From: Homoserinibacter gongjuensis
GTDB taxonomy: Bacteria > Actinomycetota > Actinomycetes > Actinomycetales > Microbacteriaceae
DNA length: 64,000 bases
Direction: 5' to 3'
NCBI RefSeq assembly: GCF_030161875.1
Contig: NZ_BSVA01000001.1
Location: 2,046,001-2,110,000 of the forward strand
Shown here: positions 26,993-36,843 of the stretch, piece after piece
How positions within the stretch are numbered: position 1 is the stretch's first letter
Layout: each line of letters starts with the position of its first letter
Translations under genes and position numbers: made by a program
The notes under the pieces: model-generated
Database searches by the model: none
Seen by the model: only the letters and a program-made list of their open reading frames with translations
Told to the model about the DNA's origin: nothing

Positions 26993-27954
26993 CGCGCCGC
27001 CTTCAGCTCGGGGAGCACCTCGCGTCCGAACACGGTGAGGAAGCCCTCCTGGACCTGCCCCACGTGGTGCAGGTAGAGCTCGTCGAATCCAAGGTCGGCG
27101 AGCGCGAGCAGGTGCTCGATGTGCGCGTCGGGGTCGGATGACACGAAGACGTGCTCGGCGATCTCCTCGGGCGTGGCGTCGTCGCAGCGCCGGTCGAACT
27201 CCGCGGGATGGTCGATGTCCCACAACTCGGGTGGCGCGATGACGGCGTGCCGCCACTGGTCGTGAGCAAGCAGCAGCGCCTCGTCGTGGTCGGGTGCCCA
27301 GCTCAGGTGCACCTGCAGGGCGATCGGGCCCCGGCCTCCGGCGCCGCGGTAGGCGTCGATCACCTGTCGCAGCGATTCCGCATCCCGGGCGGCCGTGATG
27401 AGGCCGTCGGCCCACTCGGCCGCGCGCCGCGCCGTCTCGGGACCGATCGCCGCCGCGACGAGCCGCGGAGTCGCATCCGGCACCGACCAGAGCCGCGCCT
27501 CGTGCACCCGCACGTGTCTGGAGACGTCGACCTGCTCGCCGGCCAGCAGCTGCCGGATGACGTCGACGGATTCGCGCAACCGTGCGTTGCGGGTGGCCTG
27601 GTCGGGCCACGGCTCACCGGTGATGTGCTCGTTGACGTTCTCGCCGCTGCCGAGCGCGGCCCAGAACCGGCCGGGGAAGAGCTCGCCGAGGGTTGCGATC
27701 GCCTGCGCGACGATCGCCGGATGCGCGCGCTGCCCGGGCGCCGTGACGACGCCGAACGGTAACCGCGTGGTGGCGAGCGCGGCACCGAGCCAACTCCAGG
27801 AGTACCCCGAGTGGCCTTGGCGCTCGCTCCAGGGGGCGAAGTGGTCGGAGCACATGGCGGCGTCGAAGCCGACCTGCTCGGCGCGTTGTACCGCGGCCAG
27901 CAGTTCCGATGGCGGGCTCTGCTCGTGCGAGGCGTGGAAGCCGATGACGGTCAC
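26989..27954 (-). CDS. LLM-class oxidoreductase (non-F420, TIGR03885-like)
   Basis: A 321-residue luciferase-like monooxygenase-fold protein beginning VTVIGFHASHEQSPPSELL, with AMCSDHFAPWSERQGHSGYSW and a GSGENVNEHITG loop. As I recall, this sequence style matches a TIGRFAM subgroup (TIGR03885) thought to use FMN rather than F420 and frequently found with trehalose-synthase-like GH13 enzymes, as here. Its start is a GTG at 27954; its stop overlaps the GH13 start by four bases, indicating coupled translation. Substrate unknown. Confidence 0.83.
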   Translation of the reverse strand: MTVIGFHASHEQSPPSELLAAVQRAEQVGFDAAMCSDHFAPWSERQGHSGYSWSWLGAALATTRLPFGVVTAPGQRAHPAIVAQAIATLGELFPGRFWAALGSGENVNEHITGEPWPDQATRNARLRESVDVIRQLLAGEQVDVSRHVRVHEARLWSVPDATPRLVAAAIGPETARRAAEWADGLITAARDAESLRQVIDAYRGAGGRGPIALQVHLSWAPDHDEALLLAHDQWRHAVIAPPELWDIDHPAEFDRRCDDATPEEIAEHVFVSSDPDAHIEHLLALADLGFDELYLHHVGQVQEGFLTVFGREVLPELKAAR

Positions 27955-28099
27955 GCGGGCTCCTCTCGATCGTGTCGAGATTCGCCCGACGAGCGGCGGA
28001 CGACAAGGGCGTTGCGAGCCAAGCGCACGTCGGCTAGGGCGGGCAGTAGTGAGCACCCCTGAGGTTCCGCTAGCATCACCTCAACCCGAGGGAGGCTCG

Positions 28100-28928
28100 A
28101 TGTCGCTGGTCCGTCCGATGTTGGGTGTTCTCACGCTCGGCGCCGTGGTTCTCGGCACCTCGGGCGTGCCGTCGAGCGACGTGCACGGCGCGGCGTCTCC
28201 GGCGTCCGCCGCAGCGGGGAGCCCGCGGAAACAGGGCCCTGGACGCTGCCCATCTTCGAGGCGGCCGACCCCGTCGCGATCGCGACGGACGACGCGACCG
28301 CCGAGCGCGCCGACCCGGTGCCGGACGCTCAGGGTGCCGCCTCGAGCGGCGGCGGAGGGCTGCCGAATCCCCTCGGAATGGTCAACGGCACCTTCCCGGG
28401 ACTGGTCTGGGCGGTCGCCGACGTGCGGGAGGTGCGTTCTGCGGTCAACGCGTTCCGCAGCTCGAAGGGGCTGCCGGCGCTCGGCGCCCCTCCGGCAGTT
28501 GCGCCGATCGCGGCGTGATCGCGACGCCCGCGTTCGGGATCCCCGCCGGAACGACACACGGCAAGCTGCTCGTGAAGCAGAATGCGGCGTTCCTCTCGGC
28601 CGTGCCGAAGGACGGGGGCATCATGACGGCCGATATCGCCGCGGCCGGCGACACCGACATCACCGGCACCTTCCGTCCGAACTCGACCGTGCTGCTGCGC
28701 CTCTACGAGTGCGGCGCCTCGATCACCGACAGCTACTTCTCACCGCCTCCCCAGGATCAGCCCGACCCCCAGCCGGCGCCGAGCCCGCAGCCGACGCCCA
28801 CCCCGCAGCCCACGCCCACGCCCGCGCCAGCGCCGCCCCCGCCGCCCGCGCCGACCGACCCGATGCCGTCACCGTCGCCGACGGGCTCGCCATCGCCCGA
28901 ACCTCCGACGGAGCCGGCCACGCCCTGA
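28100..28928 (+). CDS. Secreted protein with proline-rich C-terminus, function unknown (two frameshifts)
   Basis: Start ATG 28100 with GGGAGG upstream; the N-terminus MSLVRPMLGVLTLGAVVLGT looks like a Sec signal peptide. The mature part includes MVNGTFPGLVWAVADVREV and VRSAVNAFRSSKGLPALG, and, after frame changes near 28225 and 28492 (G and C runs), ADRGVIATPAFGIPAGTTHG, NSTVLLRLYECGASITDSYF and a 50-residue tail of PTPxP repeats. The tail suggests spanning or association with the cell wall. There is a faint resemblance to the opening helix of CAP-domain proteins, but not enough to assign it. Not recognised. Confidence 0.6.
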
Positions 28929-28969
28929 TTCCGGCTGGAGTACCCGCCCGAGTGCGGCAGGATGGCACC

Positions 28970-30022
28970 GTGAGCGACGACGCGACGGCCCCGGCATCCT
29001 TCCTCATCGACGCGGGCGGTGACGCCGGCACCGATCCGCGCGCGTTCGCGACCGGGGCTGCCGAACTCGAGGCCGCCGGCTACGACGGCATCTTCGCCGC
29101 CGAGACCAAGCACGACCCGTTCGTCTCGCTCACGGCCGCGGCCATGCGCACGGAGCGCGTCGACCTGATGACCGGCATCGCCGTCGCCTTCGCCCGCAAC
29201 CCGATGACCGTCGCCGAGACCGCGAACGACCTGCAGCTCGTGTCGGGCGGCCGCTTCATCCTGGGCCTCGGATCGCAGATCAAGCCGCACATCGAGCACC
29301 GCTTCTCGATGCCGTGGTCGGCGCCCGCCGCCCGGATGCGGGAGTTCGTGGCCGCCGTGCGCGCGATCTGGTCGGCGTGGGAGACCGGCGAGAAGCTCGC
29401 GTTCACCGGCGAGCACTACCGGCATACCCTCATGTCGCCGTTCTTCTCGCCGGGACCGAACCCGCACGGCAACCCGCCGATCTGGATCGCCGCAGTGGGG
29501 GAGCGGATGACCGAGACCGCGGGCGCCGTGGCCGACGGTGTGCTCGCCCACACGTTCACCACCGAGCGCTACCTGCGCGAGGTGACGCGTCCCGCGCTCG
29601 AGCGGGGTGCGGCATCCGCGGGCCGTGACGCGGGCGAACTCGGCATCAGCGTGCCTGCGTTCGTCGCGGTGGGCGAGACGGATGCCGAACTCGCCCGTGC
29701 GATCCAGGCCACCAAGCAGCAGATCGCGTTCTACGGCTCGACGCCCGCCTACCTGCCGGTGCTCGCTCTGCACGGCTGGGAGGGCGTGCACGAGCAGTTG
29801 CACGCGGCGTCCCGGCGCGGTGAGTGGAAGCAGATGGCGGAGCTCATCGACGATCGTCTGCTCGCGGCATTCGCCGCCGTCGGATCGCCCGGCGAGGTGG
29901 CCGGACAGCTACGCGAGCGCTTCACCGGGCTCGTCACGCGCCTGTCGTTCAGCGCAAGCTACCCCATCCGCCCGGAGGTGCAGGCCGCGCTGCTCGCGGG
30001 TCTGCGCGGCACCGCGGTGTGA
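28970..30022 (+). CDS. LLM-class F420-dependent oxidoreductase (TIGR03617-like)
   Basis: A 350-residue luciferase-like protein with FAAETKHDPFVSLTAAA, GLGSQIKPHIEHRFSMPWS, HYRHTLMSPFFSPGPNP and AVGERMTETAGAVADG; these match my recollection of the mycobacterial MSMEG_2256-type subgroup (TIGR03617). The fold binds F420 or FMN at the C-terminal end of a TIM barrel. A GTG start at 28970 gives VSDDATAPASF. Substrate unknown. It follows the secreted protein by 41 bases and ends 15 bases from a convergent gene. Confidence 0.83.
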   Translation: MSDDATAPASFLIDAGGDAGTDPRAFATGAAELEAAGYDGIFAAETKHDPFVSLTAAAMRTERVDLMTGIAVAFARNPMTVAETANDLQLVSGGRFILGLGSQIKPHIEHRFSMPWSAPAARMREFVAAVRAIWSAWETGEKLAFTGEHYRHTLMSPFFSPGPNPHGNPPIWIAAVGERMTETAGAVADGVLAHTFTTERYLREVTRPALERGAASAGRDAGELGISVPAFVAVGETDAELARAIQATKQQIAFYGSTPAYLPVLALHGWEGVHEQLHAASRRGEWKQMAELIDDRLLAAFAAVGSPGEVAGQLRERFTGLVTRLSFSASYPIRPEVQAALLAGLRGTAV

Positions 30023-30037
30023 GGAGCCGCCCGGCGA

Positions 30038-30688
30038 TCAGCCGCTCGGGCTCGGCGTCGGCCCCGGCATCGGGATCTCACCCGTGGCCACGAGCACGAA
30101 TGCCGAGATGACGGCGACCATGAGCATGACGATCACCGTGCCGCCGGTGATGAGCAGCACGACGGCCCAGGGGTGCGTCGTGGTCCATCCGATGGTGCCG
30201 GGGTAGCGTTCGGTGATGTCGACGACGGCGAGGCCTGCGGGGGCTCGCACGATCGGCGCCCCGATCGCCTCGGCGATGGCCTCGAGCTCGTCGTCGTCCC
30301 ACACCTCCGCCGAGAGCACGAACATCCTCTCGAGCACGGGCGAGACGCCGTAGAGCGTCGCCCGCCGGGTGCCCGGCAGGGGAAGGAAGACGAGCGTCGA
30401 GATGGCGTGCACGGGCCATCTCCTAGTGCGCAGCGGGCCGCGGATGCGCAGCTCGCCGTCGGCGACCGTCACGCGCGTGCGGCGGAAGTACACCGCAAGC
30501 GCGACCCCGCCCAGCATGAGCGCGCCGCCGAGACCGATGAGGGCGAGGCCGAGGCTCGGCCAGGCCGCGATGAGGAGCGCCAGCACGAGCAGCGGCGCAA
30601 GCCACACCATGCGTGCGAGCAGGCGTCGGTGGAACGCGGGCCACGAGGGATGGAACTGCCGCGGCTCGCCCGTGGGGACGTCGGTCAC
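30038..30688 (-). CDS. Membrane protein with PH-like core, function unknown
   Basis: 216 residues. Two hydrophobic helices (around residues 28-68: WLAPLLVLALLIAAWPSLG, ALIGLGGALMLGGVALAVYF), then a soluble stretch with VTVADGELRIRGPLRTRRWPV, which resembles bacterial PH-like domains (bPH), then a third helix (WAVVLLITGGTVIVMLMVAVI) and a Pro-rich end. The GTG start at 30688 overlaps the stop of the gamma carbonic anhydrase gene by four bases, so the pair is an operon. No specific role can be assigned. Confidence 0.75.
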   Translation of the reverse strand: MTDVPTGEPRQFHPSWPAFHRRLLARMVWLAPLLVLALLIAAWPSLGLALIGLGGALMLGGVALAVYFRRTRVTVADGELRIRGPLRTRRWPVHAISTLVFLPLPGTRRATLYGVSPVLERMFVLSAEVWDDDELEAIAEAIGAPIVRAPAGLAVVDITERYPGTIGWTTTHPWAVVLLITGGTVIVMLMVAVISAFVLVATGEIPMPGPTPSPSG

Positions 30689-31200
30689 GCGAGTTCCCGA
30701 TGGCGCGCGGACAGCTCTCGATACACCTCCGCATTGTGGCGGATGCCGGCGACCTCCTCGTCGCTCAGCTCGCGTCGCACCTTGGCGGGCACCCCCGCCA
30801 CGAGCGATCGGGGCGGGATCACGGTGCCCTCGAGCACGAGCGCCCCCGCGGCCACGAGTGACTCGCGGCCCACGACGGCGCGGTTGAGCACCGTCGCATT
30901 CATGCCGATGAGGCAGTCGTCTTCGATCGTGCAGCCGTGCACGACCGCGCCGTGGCCCACCGAGACGCCCGAGCCGATCGTCACGGGCACCCCCTCGTCG
31001 ACGTGCACGACGACGTTGTCCTGCAGGTTCGAGCCGGCCCCCAGCACGATCGTGTCGCTGTCGGCGCGCAGCACCGCCCCGTAGAACACCGAGGACTCCG
31101 GATGCAGCACCACGTCGCCGATGATCGTCGCGTTCGGCGCCACCCACGCGGTGCCGTCGATGCGCGGGGTGCGGTCGTCGAAAGACAGGATCACGCTCAT
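30685..31200 (-). CDS. Gamma carbonic anhydrase family protein
   Basis: A left-handed beta-helix (hexapeptide repeat) protein of 171 residues. It contains VAPNATIIGDVVL, FYGAVLRADSD, NLQDNVVVHVDEG and SVGHGAVVHGCTI, with the three expected zinc-ligand histidines, and ends in a C-terminal helix (SDEEVAGIRHNAEVYREL). Similar proteins are YrdA/PaaY-like and may be carbonic anhydrases or acyl-CoA-related hydrolases; enzymatic activity is not certain. Confidence 0.88.
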   Translation of the reverse strand: MSVILSFDDRTPRIDGTAWVAPNATIIGDVVLHPESSVFYGAVLRADSDTIVLGAGSNLQDNVVVHVDEGVPVTIGSGVSVGHGAVVHGCTIEDDCLIGMNATVLNRAVVGRESLVAAGALVLEGTVIPPRSLVAGVPAKVRRELSDEEVAGIRHNAEVYRELSARHRELA

Positions 31201-31277
31201 GCCGCCACGCTACCGCGCAGCCCTGATCCCCGGCCGTCGACCCGCATCCAGCAGGCCCCACGTAGGATGTAGCCGTC

Positions 31278-32849
31278 ATGGCTACCTTCGGCACGCTCTC
31301 CGACCGGCTCACCGAGACCTTCAAGAACCTCCGCACCAAGGGCAAGCTCAGCCCCGCGGATGTCGACGGCACGGTGCGCGAGATCCGTCGCGCCCTGCTG
31401 GATGCGGATGTCGCTCTCGAGGTCGTGAAGGAGTTCACCGGAAGCGTGCGCGAGCGTGCGCTCTCCGACGAGGTCAGCAAGGCCCTCAACCCGGCCCAGC
31501 AGGTCGTGCAGATCGTCAACGAGGAGCTCATCGGCATCCTCGGCGGGCAGCAGCGCAAGCTCGAGTTCGCGAAGAAGCCGCCGACCGTCATCATGCTCGC
31601 GGGGCTCCAGGGTGCGGGTAAGACGACGCTCGCGGGCAAACTCGCGAAGTGGCTCAAGAAGGAGGGGCACACGCCCCTGCTCGTCGCATCCGACCTCCAG
31701 CGTCCGAATGCCGTGACCCAGCTGCAGGTCGTGGGCAAGCAGGCCGGCGTTCCGGTGTTCGCGCCCGAGCCCGGCAACGGTGTCGGCGACCCGGTCAAGG
31801 TCGCGAAGAACGGCGTGGCCGAGGCGGAGCGCAAGCAGCACGATGTCGTGATCGTCGACACGGCGGGGCGCCTCGGCATCGACGCCGAGCTCATGAAGCA
31901 GGCCTCCGACATCCGCAAGGCCACGAACCCCGACGAGGTGCTGTTCGTCATCGACGCGATGATCGGTCAGGATGCCGTCAACACGGCGCGCGCCTTCCAG
32001 GAGGGCGTCGACTTCACGGGCGTCGTGCTCACCAAGCTCGACGGCGACGCGCGCGGCGGCGCCGCCCTCTCGGTCGCCTCCGTCACAGGGCGCCCCATCA
32101 TCTTCGCCTCCACGGGTGAGGGGCTCGACGACTTCGAGCCGTTCCACCCCGACCGCATGGCGTCGCGCATCCTGGACCTGGGCGACATCCTGACCCTCAT
32201 CGAGCAGGCGCAGGCCGCGTTCGACGAGGAGGAGGCGGCGAAGGTCGCGGAGAAGTTCCGCACCGACACCTTCACCCTCGACGACTTCCTCGCGCAGATG
32301 CAGCAGCTCAAGAAGATGGGCTCCCTCAAGGGCATGCTCGGGATGCTTCCGGGTGCGCGCGGCATGAAGGACCAGCTCGAGAACTTCGACGAGCGCGAGC
32401 TCGTGCGCACCGAGGCCATCATCCAGTCGATGACCCCGGCCGAGCGACAGAACACCAAGCTGCTCAACGGTTCGCGGCGCCTGCGCATCGCGAAGGGTTC
32501 GGGCATGACGGTCACGGATGTCAACCAGCTCGTGGCGCGCTTCGAGCAGGCCGCCAAGATGATGAAGACGGTCGCCAAGGGCGGCATGCCGCAGATGCCG
32601 GGCATGGGGCCGATCCCGGGCGCGCACGGCGGCAAGAAGGCGGGCGCCAAGAAGAAGGGCAAGGGCGGATCGCGCTCGGGCAATCCCGCGAAGCGCGCGG
32701 CGGAGAACGCGGCGCTCGCGCAGGGTGTGAAGCCCGGGGCCCCTTCGGGTGGCGGCTCGGGCTTCGGCCTCGGCGGCGCGGGTTCGACCCAGCAGGCCCC
32801 CAGCGAGGAAGAGCTCGCCGCTCTGCAGAAGCTGCTCGGCCGCCGCTGA
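31278..32849 (+). CDS. ffh: Signal recognition particle GTPase Ffh
   Basis: 523 residues: N domain, G domain with GLQGAGKTTLAGKLAKW (about residues 109-125), SDLQRPNAVTQL, DTAGRLG and TKLDGDARGGAAL, then a Met-rich M domain with the 4.5S RNA-binding segment LNGSRRLRIAKGSGMTVTDVNQ, and a Lys/Gly-rich tail. Binds signal peptides on ribosomes and docks at FtsY. Intact; start ATG at 31278. Confidence 0.97.
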   Translation: MATFGTLSDRLTETFKNLRTKGKLSPADVDGTVREIRRALLDADVALEVVKEFTGSVRERALSDEVSKALNPAQQVVQIVNEELIGILGGQQRKLEFAKKPPTVIMLAGLQGAGKTTLAGKLAKWLKKEGHTPLLVASDLQRPNAVTQLQVVGKQAGVPVFAPEPGNGVGDPVKVAKNGVAEAERKQHDVVIVDTAGRLGIDAELMKQASDIRKATNPDEVLFVIDAMIGQDAVNTARAFQEGVDFTGVVLTKLDGDARGGAALSVASVTGRPIIFASTGEGLDDFEPFHPDRMASRILDLGDILTLIEQAQAAFDEEEAAKVAEKFRTDTFTLDDFLAQMQQLKKMGSLKGMLGMLPGARGMKDQLENFDERELVRTEAIIQSMTPAERQNTKLLNGSRRLRIAKGSGMTVTDVNQLVARFEQAAKMMKTVAKGGMPQMPGMGPIPGAHGGKKAGAKKKGKGGSRSGNPAKRAAENAALAQGVKPGAPSGGGSGFGLGGAGSTQQAPSEEELAALQKLLGRR

Positions 32850-32887
32850 GCCAGCGCGGGCGGGAGCCGCTCGCTAGCGTGAAAAGC

Positions 32888-33678
32888 ATGACTTCGCGTC
32901 CGACCCGTATCGCCCTTCAACTCCAGCCCCAGCACGCCGATTACCCCGCGATCCGGGATGCCGTGCGGCGCGCGGAAGACCTCGGCGTCGACGTGATCTT
33001 CAACTGGGACCACTTCTTCCCGCTGAACGGCGACCCCGACGGCAAGCACTTCGAGGCCTGGACGATGCTCGGCGCGATCGCCGAGCAGACGAGCCGGGTG
33101 GAGTTCGGATCGCTCGTGAACTGCAACTCCTACCGCAACGCCGATCTGCAGGCCGACATGGCCCGCACCCTCGACCACATCTCCGCCCACGACACGGGAA
33201 CCGGGCGCTTCATCTTCGGCACAGGTGCTGGCTGGTTCGAGAAGGACTACACCGAGTACGGCTACGAGTTCGGCACGGCGGGCTCGCGCATCGACGCACT
33301 GGGCGAGGCGCTGCCGCGCATCGAGGCACGCTGGGCGAAGCTCAACCCGGCACCGACCCGTCGCATCCCGATCCTCATCGGCGGCAGCGGCGAGAAGAAG
33401 ACGCTGCGACTGGTGGCGCGGCACGCCGACATCTGGCACTCCTTCCCCGATCCCGAGACCCTCACCCGCAAGCTCGGCATCCTCGCGGAGCACTGCGCGG
33501 CGGAGGGCGCGACCTCGCCGACATCGAGATCTCCGTCGAGAACCGCCACGGCGATGAGGCCAAGGCGGATGCGCTGCGTGAGCTGGGTGCGACCCTGTTC
33601 ACGGTGGGCGTGTCGGGGCCCGACTATCCGCTCGATGCCGTGAAGCGCATGGTGGCCTGGCGGGACGCCAACAGCTGA
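32888..33678 (+). CDS. LLM-class oxidoreductase, first of a tandem pair
   Basis: About 263 residues after repair, a short luciferase-like protein. It contains IALQLQPQHADYPAIRDAV, VDVIFNWDHFFPLNG, ARTLDHISAHDTGTGRFIFG and PILIGGSGEKKTLRLVARHAD. A frameshift at about 33503 (one base missing near GAGGGCG) separates it from DIEISVENRHGDEAKADALRELG and the ending MVAWRDANS. It is about 60% similar by eye to the next gene, so the pair arose by tandem duplication. F420 use is likely from the family, substrate unknown. Confidence 0.8.
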
Positions 33679-33695
33679 CGGCTAGCGTGGTCGTC

Positions 33696-34502
33696 ATGCC
33701 GCGTCCCATCCGCATCGGCGTGCAGATCGCGCCCCAACACGCCTCGTATCCGGTGCTCCGGGATGCCGTGCGGCGCATGGAGGATCTCGGCGTCGATCTC
33801 GTCATGGGCTGGGATCACTTCTTCCCGCTCACGGGAGACGCGGAGGGCGCCCACTTCGAGGCGTTCACGGTGCTCGCCGCGATCGCCGAGCAGACGAGCC
33901 GTGTCGAGTTCGGCCCGCTCGTGGCGGCCACGCCCTTCCGCAACCCCGACCTCGTGGCCGACATGGCTCGCACGATCGATCACATCTCCGCCCACGACAC
34001 CGGAACCGGGCGCTTCATCCTGGGTCTCGGCGCCGGCTGGAACGAGCGCGACTTCGCCGAGTACGGCTACGACTTCGGCACGGTCGGCTCGCGCATGACG
34101 ACGCTCGAGCAGGCGGTGCCGCCGATCCGCAGACGGCTCGGCAGGCTCAACCCGGCGCCGACGCGCAGCATCCCCATCCTCATCGGCGGCGGGGGAGAGC
34201 GTCGCACCCTGCGGGTCGTGGCCGAGCACGCAGACATCTGGCACGCCTTCGGCGACGTCGACACGCTCGCGCACAAGATCGCGGTGCTCGAGGAGCACTG
34301 CCGGGCCGTCGGGCGCGACCCGCGTGAGATCGAGTACTCCACCGGCACGAGCGTGCGGGGACTCGGCGTGGGCGATGCCGCGACGGCCGAGCGGTTCGTC
34401 GAGCTGGGCTTCACGACCTTCGTCGTGGCGATCACGCCGCCCGAGCTCGACGACACCGCCCTGCGAGCCCTGCTGCGCTGGCGCGATCAGCGAGGTGCGT
34501 GA
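33696..34502 (+). CDS. LLM-class oxidoreductase, second of a tandem pair
   Basis: 268 residues, intact. MPRPIRIGVQIAPQHASYP, LVMGWDHFFPLTGDAEG, HISAHDTGTGRFILGLGAGW and IPILIGGGGERRTLRVVAEHAD parallel the upstream paralogue almost motif by motif. The ATG at 33696 is preferred to a GTG nine bases upstream because it aligns with the paralogue. The C-terminus differs more (TSVRGLGVGDAATAERFVELG), suggesting different substrates. Confidence 0.82.
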   Translation: MPRPIRIGVQIAPQHASYPVLRDAVRRMEDLGVDLVMGWDHFFPLTGDAEGAHFEAFTVLAAIAEQTSRVEFGPLVAATPFRNPDLVADMARTIDHISAHDTGTGRFILGLGAGWNERDFAEYGYDFGTVGSRMTTLEQAVPPIRRRLGRLNPAPTRSIPILIGGGGERRTLRVVAEHADIWHAFGDVDTLAHKIAVLEEHCRAVGRDPREIEYSTGTSVRGLGVGDAATAERFVELGFTTFVVAITPPELDDTALRALLRWRDQRGA

Positions 34503-34541
34503 GGAGCCGCACAGCGGCGTCGTGGAACCACGCCGCGCTCG

Positions 34542-35682
34542 TCAGGCGGCTCCCATCCCGCCGCGGAACTCGCGGATGAGGTGCGCCGCCACCGCGCGCA
34601 GGTCGCCCTCGGCGTCGTCCGCCACCCGCAGCTGCCGCTGGTAGCTCGCGCCGGTCGCGAGGATCGTGCGCACCCTCCAGCTCGGCACGGCATCCGAGCT
34701 CCGCCGCGATCGGCAGCAGGTCGTCGAGCGTCTCCTCGAGGTGCGCCCGCACGGGCCGCTCCAGGCCGGTCGGATCGACGATGAGCTCGGCGTCGAGGCC
34801 GTAGCGCGCCGCTCGCCACTTGTTCTCGCGGTGGTACCACGGCTGCAGGATCGGCAGCGCGCGTCCGGCATCCAGTTCGCGCGAGAAGTACTCGACGAGG
34901 GTCTGGGTGAGCGCCGCGACCGCCGCGAGCTCGGCGAGCGTCGACATGCCGTCGCACGCGCGCACCTCGATCGTGCCCCAGCGGGGAGCGGGACGGATGT
35001 CCCAGCGCACCTCGGTGGCGTCCTCCATGATCCCGGTGCGCACCATGTCGTCGAGGTAGCCCTCGTATGCGGCCCAGTCATCGAGCGGCCAGGGCAGGCC
35101 CGCGGTCGGCAGCTGCTGGAACACGAGGGCGCGATTCGAGGCGTAGCCGGTGCGCTCCGCGGCCCAGAACGGGCTCGACGCGCTGAGCGCCTGCAGGTGG
35201 GGCAGGTAGCCCGAGAGCGCCCGGATGAGCGGCATGACCTTGCGTCGCTCCTCCACGCCGACGTGCACGTGGATGCCCCAGATCATCATGTTGCGGCCCC
35301 ACCACTGGGTGCGGTCGATGAGCGTGTGGTAGCGGGTCTTGTCGGTGACAGCCTGGTCGAACCACTGGGCGAAGGGATGACTGCCCGCGCACATGAGCTC
35401 GACGCCGAGCGGGTCGCTCGCCCGGCGCACGGCGGCGATCGCGTCCGCGATGTCGGCGACGGCTTCGGCGACGTCGCGCCCGATGCCGCTTGTGATCTCG
35501 ACCGTGTTGGTGAGCAGCTCGGCCGTGGCGGAGTACCGGTCATCCGGCGACGCGGCCGCCAGCACCTGGTCGATGATCTCGGGGCCGCGCCCCACCAGCT
35601 CCCCGGTCGCGGGATCGACGAGCATGAGCTCCCATTCGAGCCCGACGGTGCTGCGGGCGGACGGCGCGAAGTCGACCTTCAT
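34542..35682 (-). CDS. Glutamate-cysteine ligase-like carboxylate-amine ligase (YbdK/EgtA type)
   Basis: About 380 residues after repair. The start VGLEWELMLVDPATGEL, the Mg/ATP region TNTVEITSG, the signature WGIHVHVGVEERRKVMPLI and VRWDIRPAPRWGTIEVRACD are those of GCS2-type ATP-dependent carboxylate-amine ligases. A frameshift at about 34672 joins CRAELEG to RTILATGASYQRQLRVADD and ends REFRGGMGAA. Most actinobacterial homologues are annotated YbdK family; gamma-glutamyl-cysteine formation is possible but unproven, since mycothiol-users lack glutathione. It converges on the LLM pair. Confidence 0.83.
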
Positions 35683-35789
35683 GCGGGGAGTCTGACATCC
35701 GCATGCCGCTGGCGGGAACGGGTTGTCTTCTGACCGTTGTGCAGGTATCGGGTGTCGGGGGCACCGCGTAGCGTCAGGCCGTGCCCACC

Positions 35790-36717
35790 ATGCGTCTGTC
35801 GCCCGCCGTCCTCGCTGCGATCACCTTCACGATCCTGGCCTGGGCGAGCGCGTTCATCGTGATCCGGGGCACGGCGCCCGAGATCGGGGAGGGCGCTCGC
35901 GCTCGGCCGGCTCCTCGTCGGCACCCTCGCCCTCGGGGTGGTCATGCTCATCGTGCACCGCTGGGTGCGGCCCTCGCGGCGGGAATGGCTGCTGCTCGCC
36001 GTCTACGGCGTCGCGTGGTTCGGCGCCTACAACGTCACCCTCAACCTCGCCGAGCACACCCTCGACGCCGGCACCACGGCGATGATCGTGGGCATCGGCC
36101 CCATCCTCATCGCGCTCGGCGCGGGTCTCATGCTCGGCGAGGGTGTTCCGCGCTGGCTCGGAATCGGCACCGGGGTCGCCTTCGCGGGTGTCGTGCTCAT
36201 CGGGCTCTCCGCGAGCGTCTTCGGGGGTGGGCACGTCGACCTCGTGGGCGTGCTGTGGGCGCTCGCCTCGGCCATCACCTACGCCGTCGGGGTGCTCGCG
36301 CAGAAGCCCGTGCTGCGGCACATTCCGCCGCTGCAGGCGACGTTCCTCGGATGCGTGATCGGGATGATCGCGTGCCTCCCGTTCGCCGGCCAGCTCGTGG
36401 CGGAGGCCGCCGTGGCATCCCCGAGCGCGCTTCTCGGCGTCGTCTACCTCGGCGTCGTGCCGACGGCCCTCGCGTTCACGACCTGGGGCTACGCGCTCGC
36501 GCGTGTTCCCGCTGGTCAGCTCGGCATCTCGACCTACGTCGTGCCGCCGCTCGCGATCCTCGCCGGCTGGCTCGTCTTCGGCGAGGTACCGGCCCTGCTC
36601 GCGATCGTGGGCGGGGTTCTGTGCCTTGCGGGCGTGGGCATTTCGCGTCGACGCGGCCGGGTTGCCACGCCCGCGCCGGTGCTGAGTGGCACCGCACCCG
36701 CGGACATGTCAGAATAG
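35790..36717 (+). CDS. EamA-family (DMT) metabolite exporter
   Basis: A ten-helix drug/metabolite transporter of about 309 residues after repair, with two EamA halves. N-terminal MRLSPAVLAAITFTILAWASAFIVIRG is joined to LGRLLVGTLALGVVMLIVHRW after adding one base near 35893. The repeats are recognisable at LAEHTLDAGTTAMIVGIGPIL and VPAGQLGISTYVVPPLAILA. Start ATG 35790 is used; a GTG nine bases upstream is an alternative. Likely exports amino acids or related metabolites. Confidence 0.83.
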
Positions 36718-36843
36718 GACGTTGGATCCGCGCTGCCCGACCCTCTATCTGGCACGCAGGGTTCCCCTTCAGAGCTTTCTGCCGAGTGTGCCCCCACGCG
36801 CACGGGAGCAGTTCGACCCCACTTACACACGTTCAGGAGAATT

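Noticed and set aside
30038..31951. A 637-codon minus-strand fusion of membrane protein, carbonic anhydrase and more
   Set aside because: The parts with homology lie in different frames with a clear four-base overlap between two genes; the upstream part is antisense to ffh.
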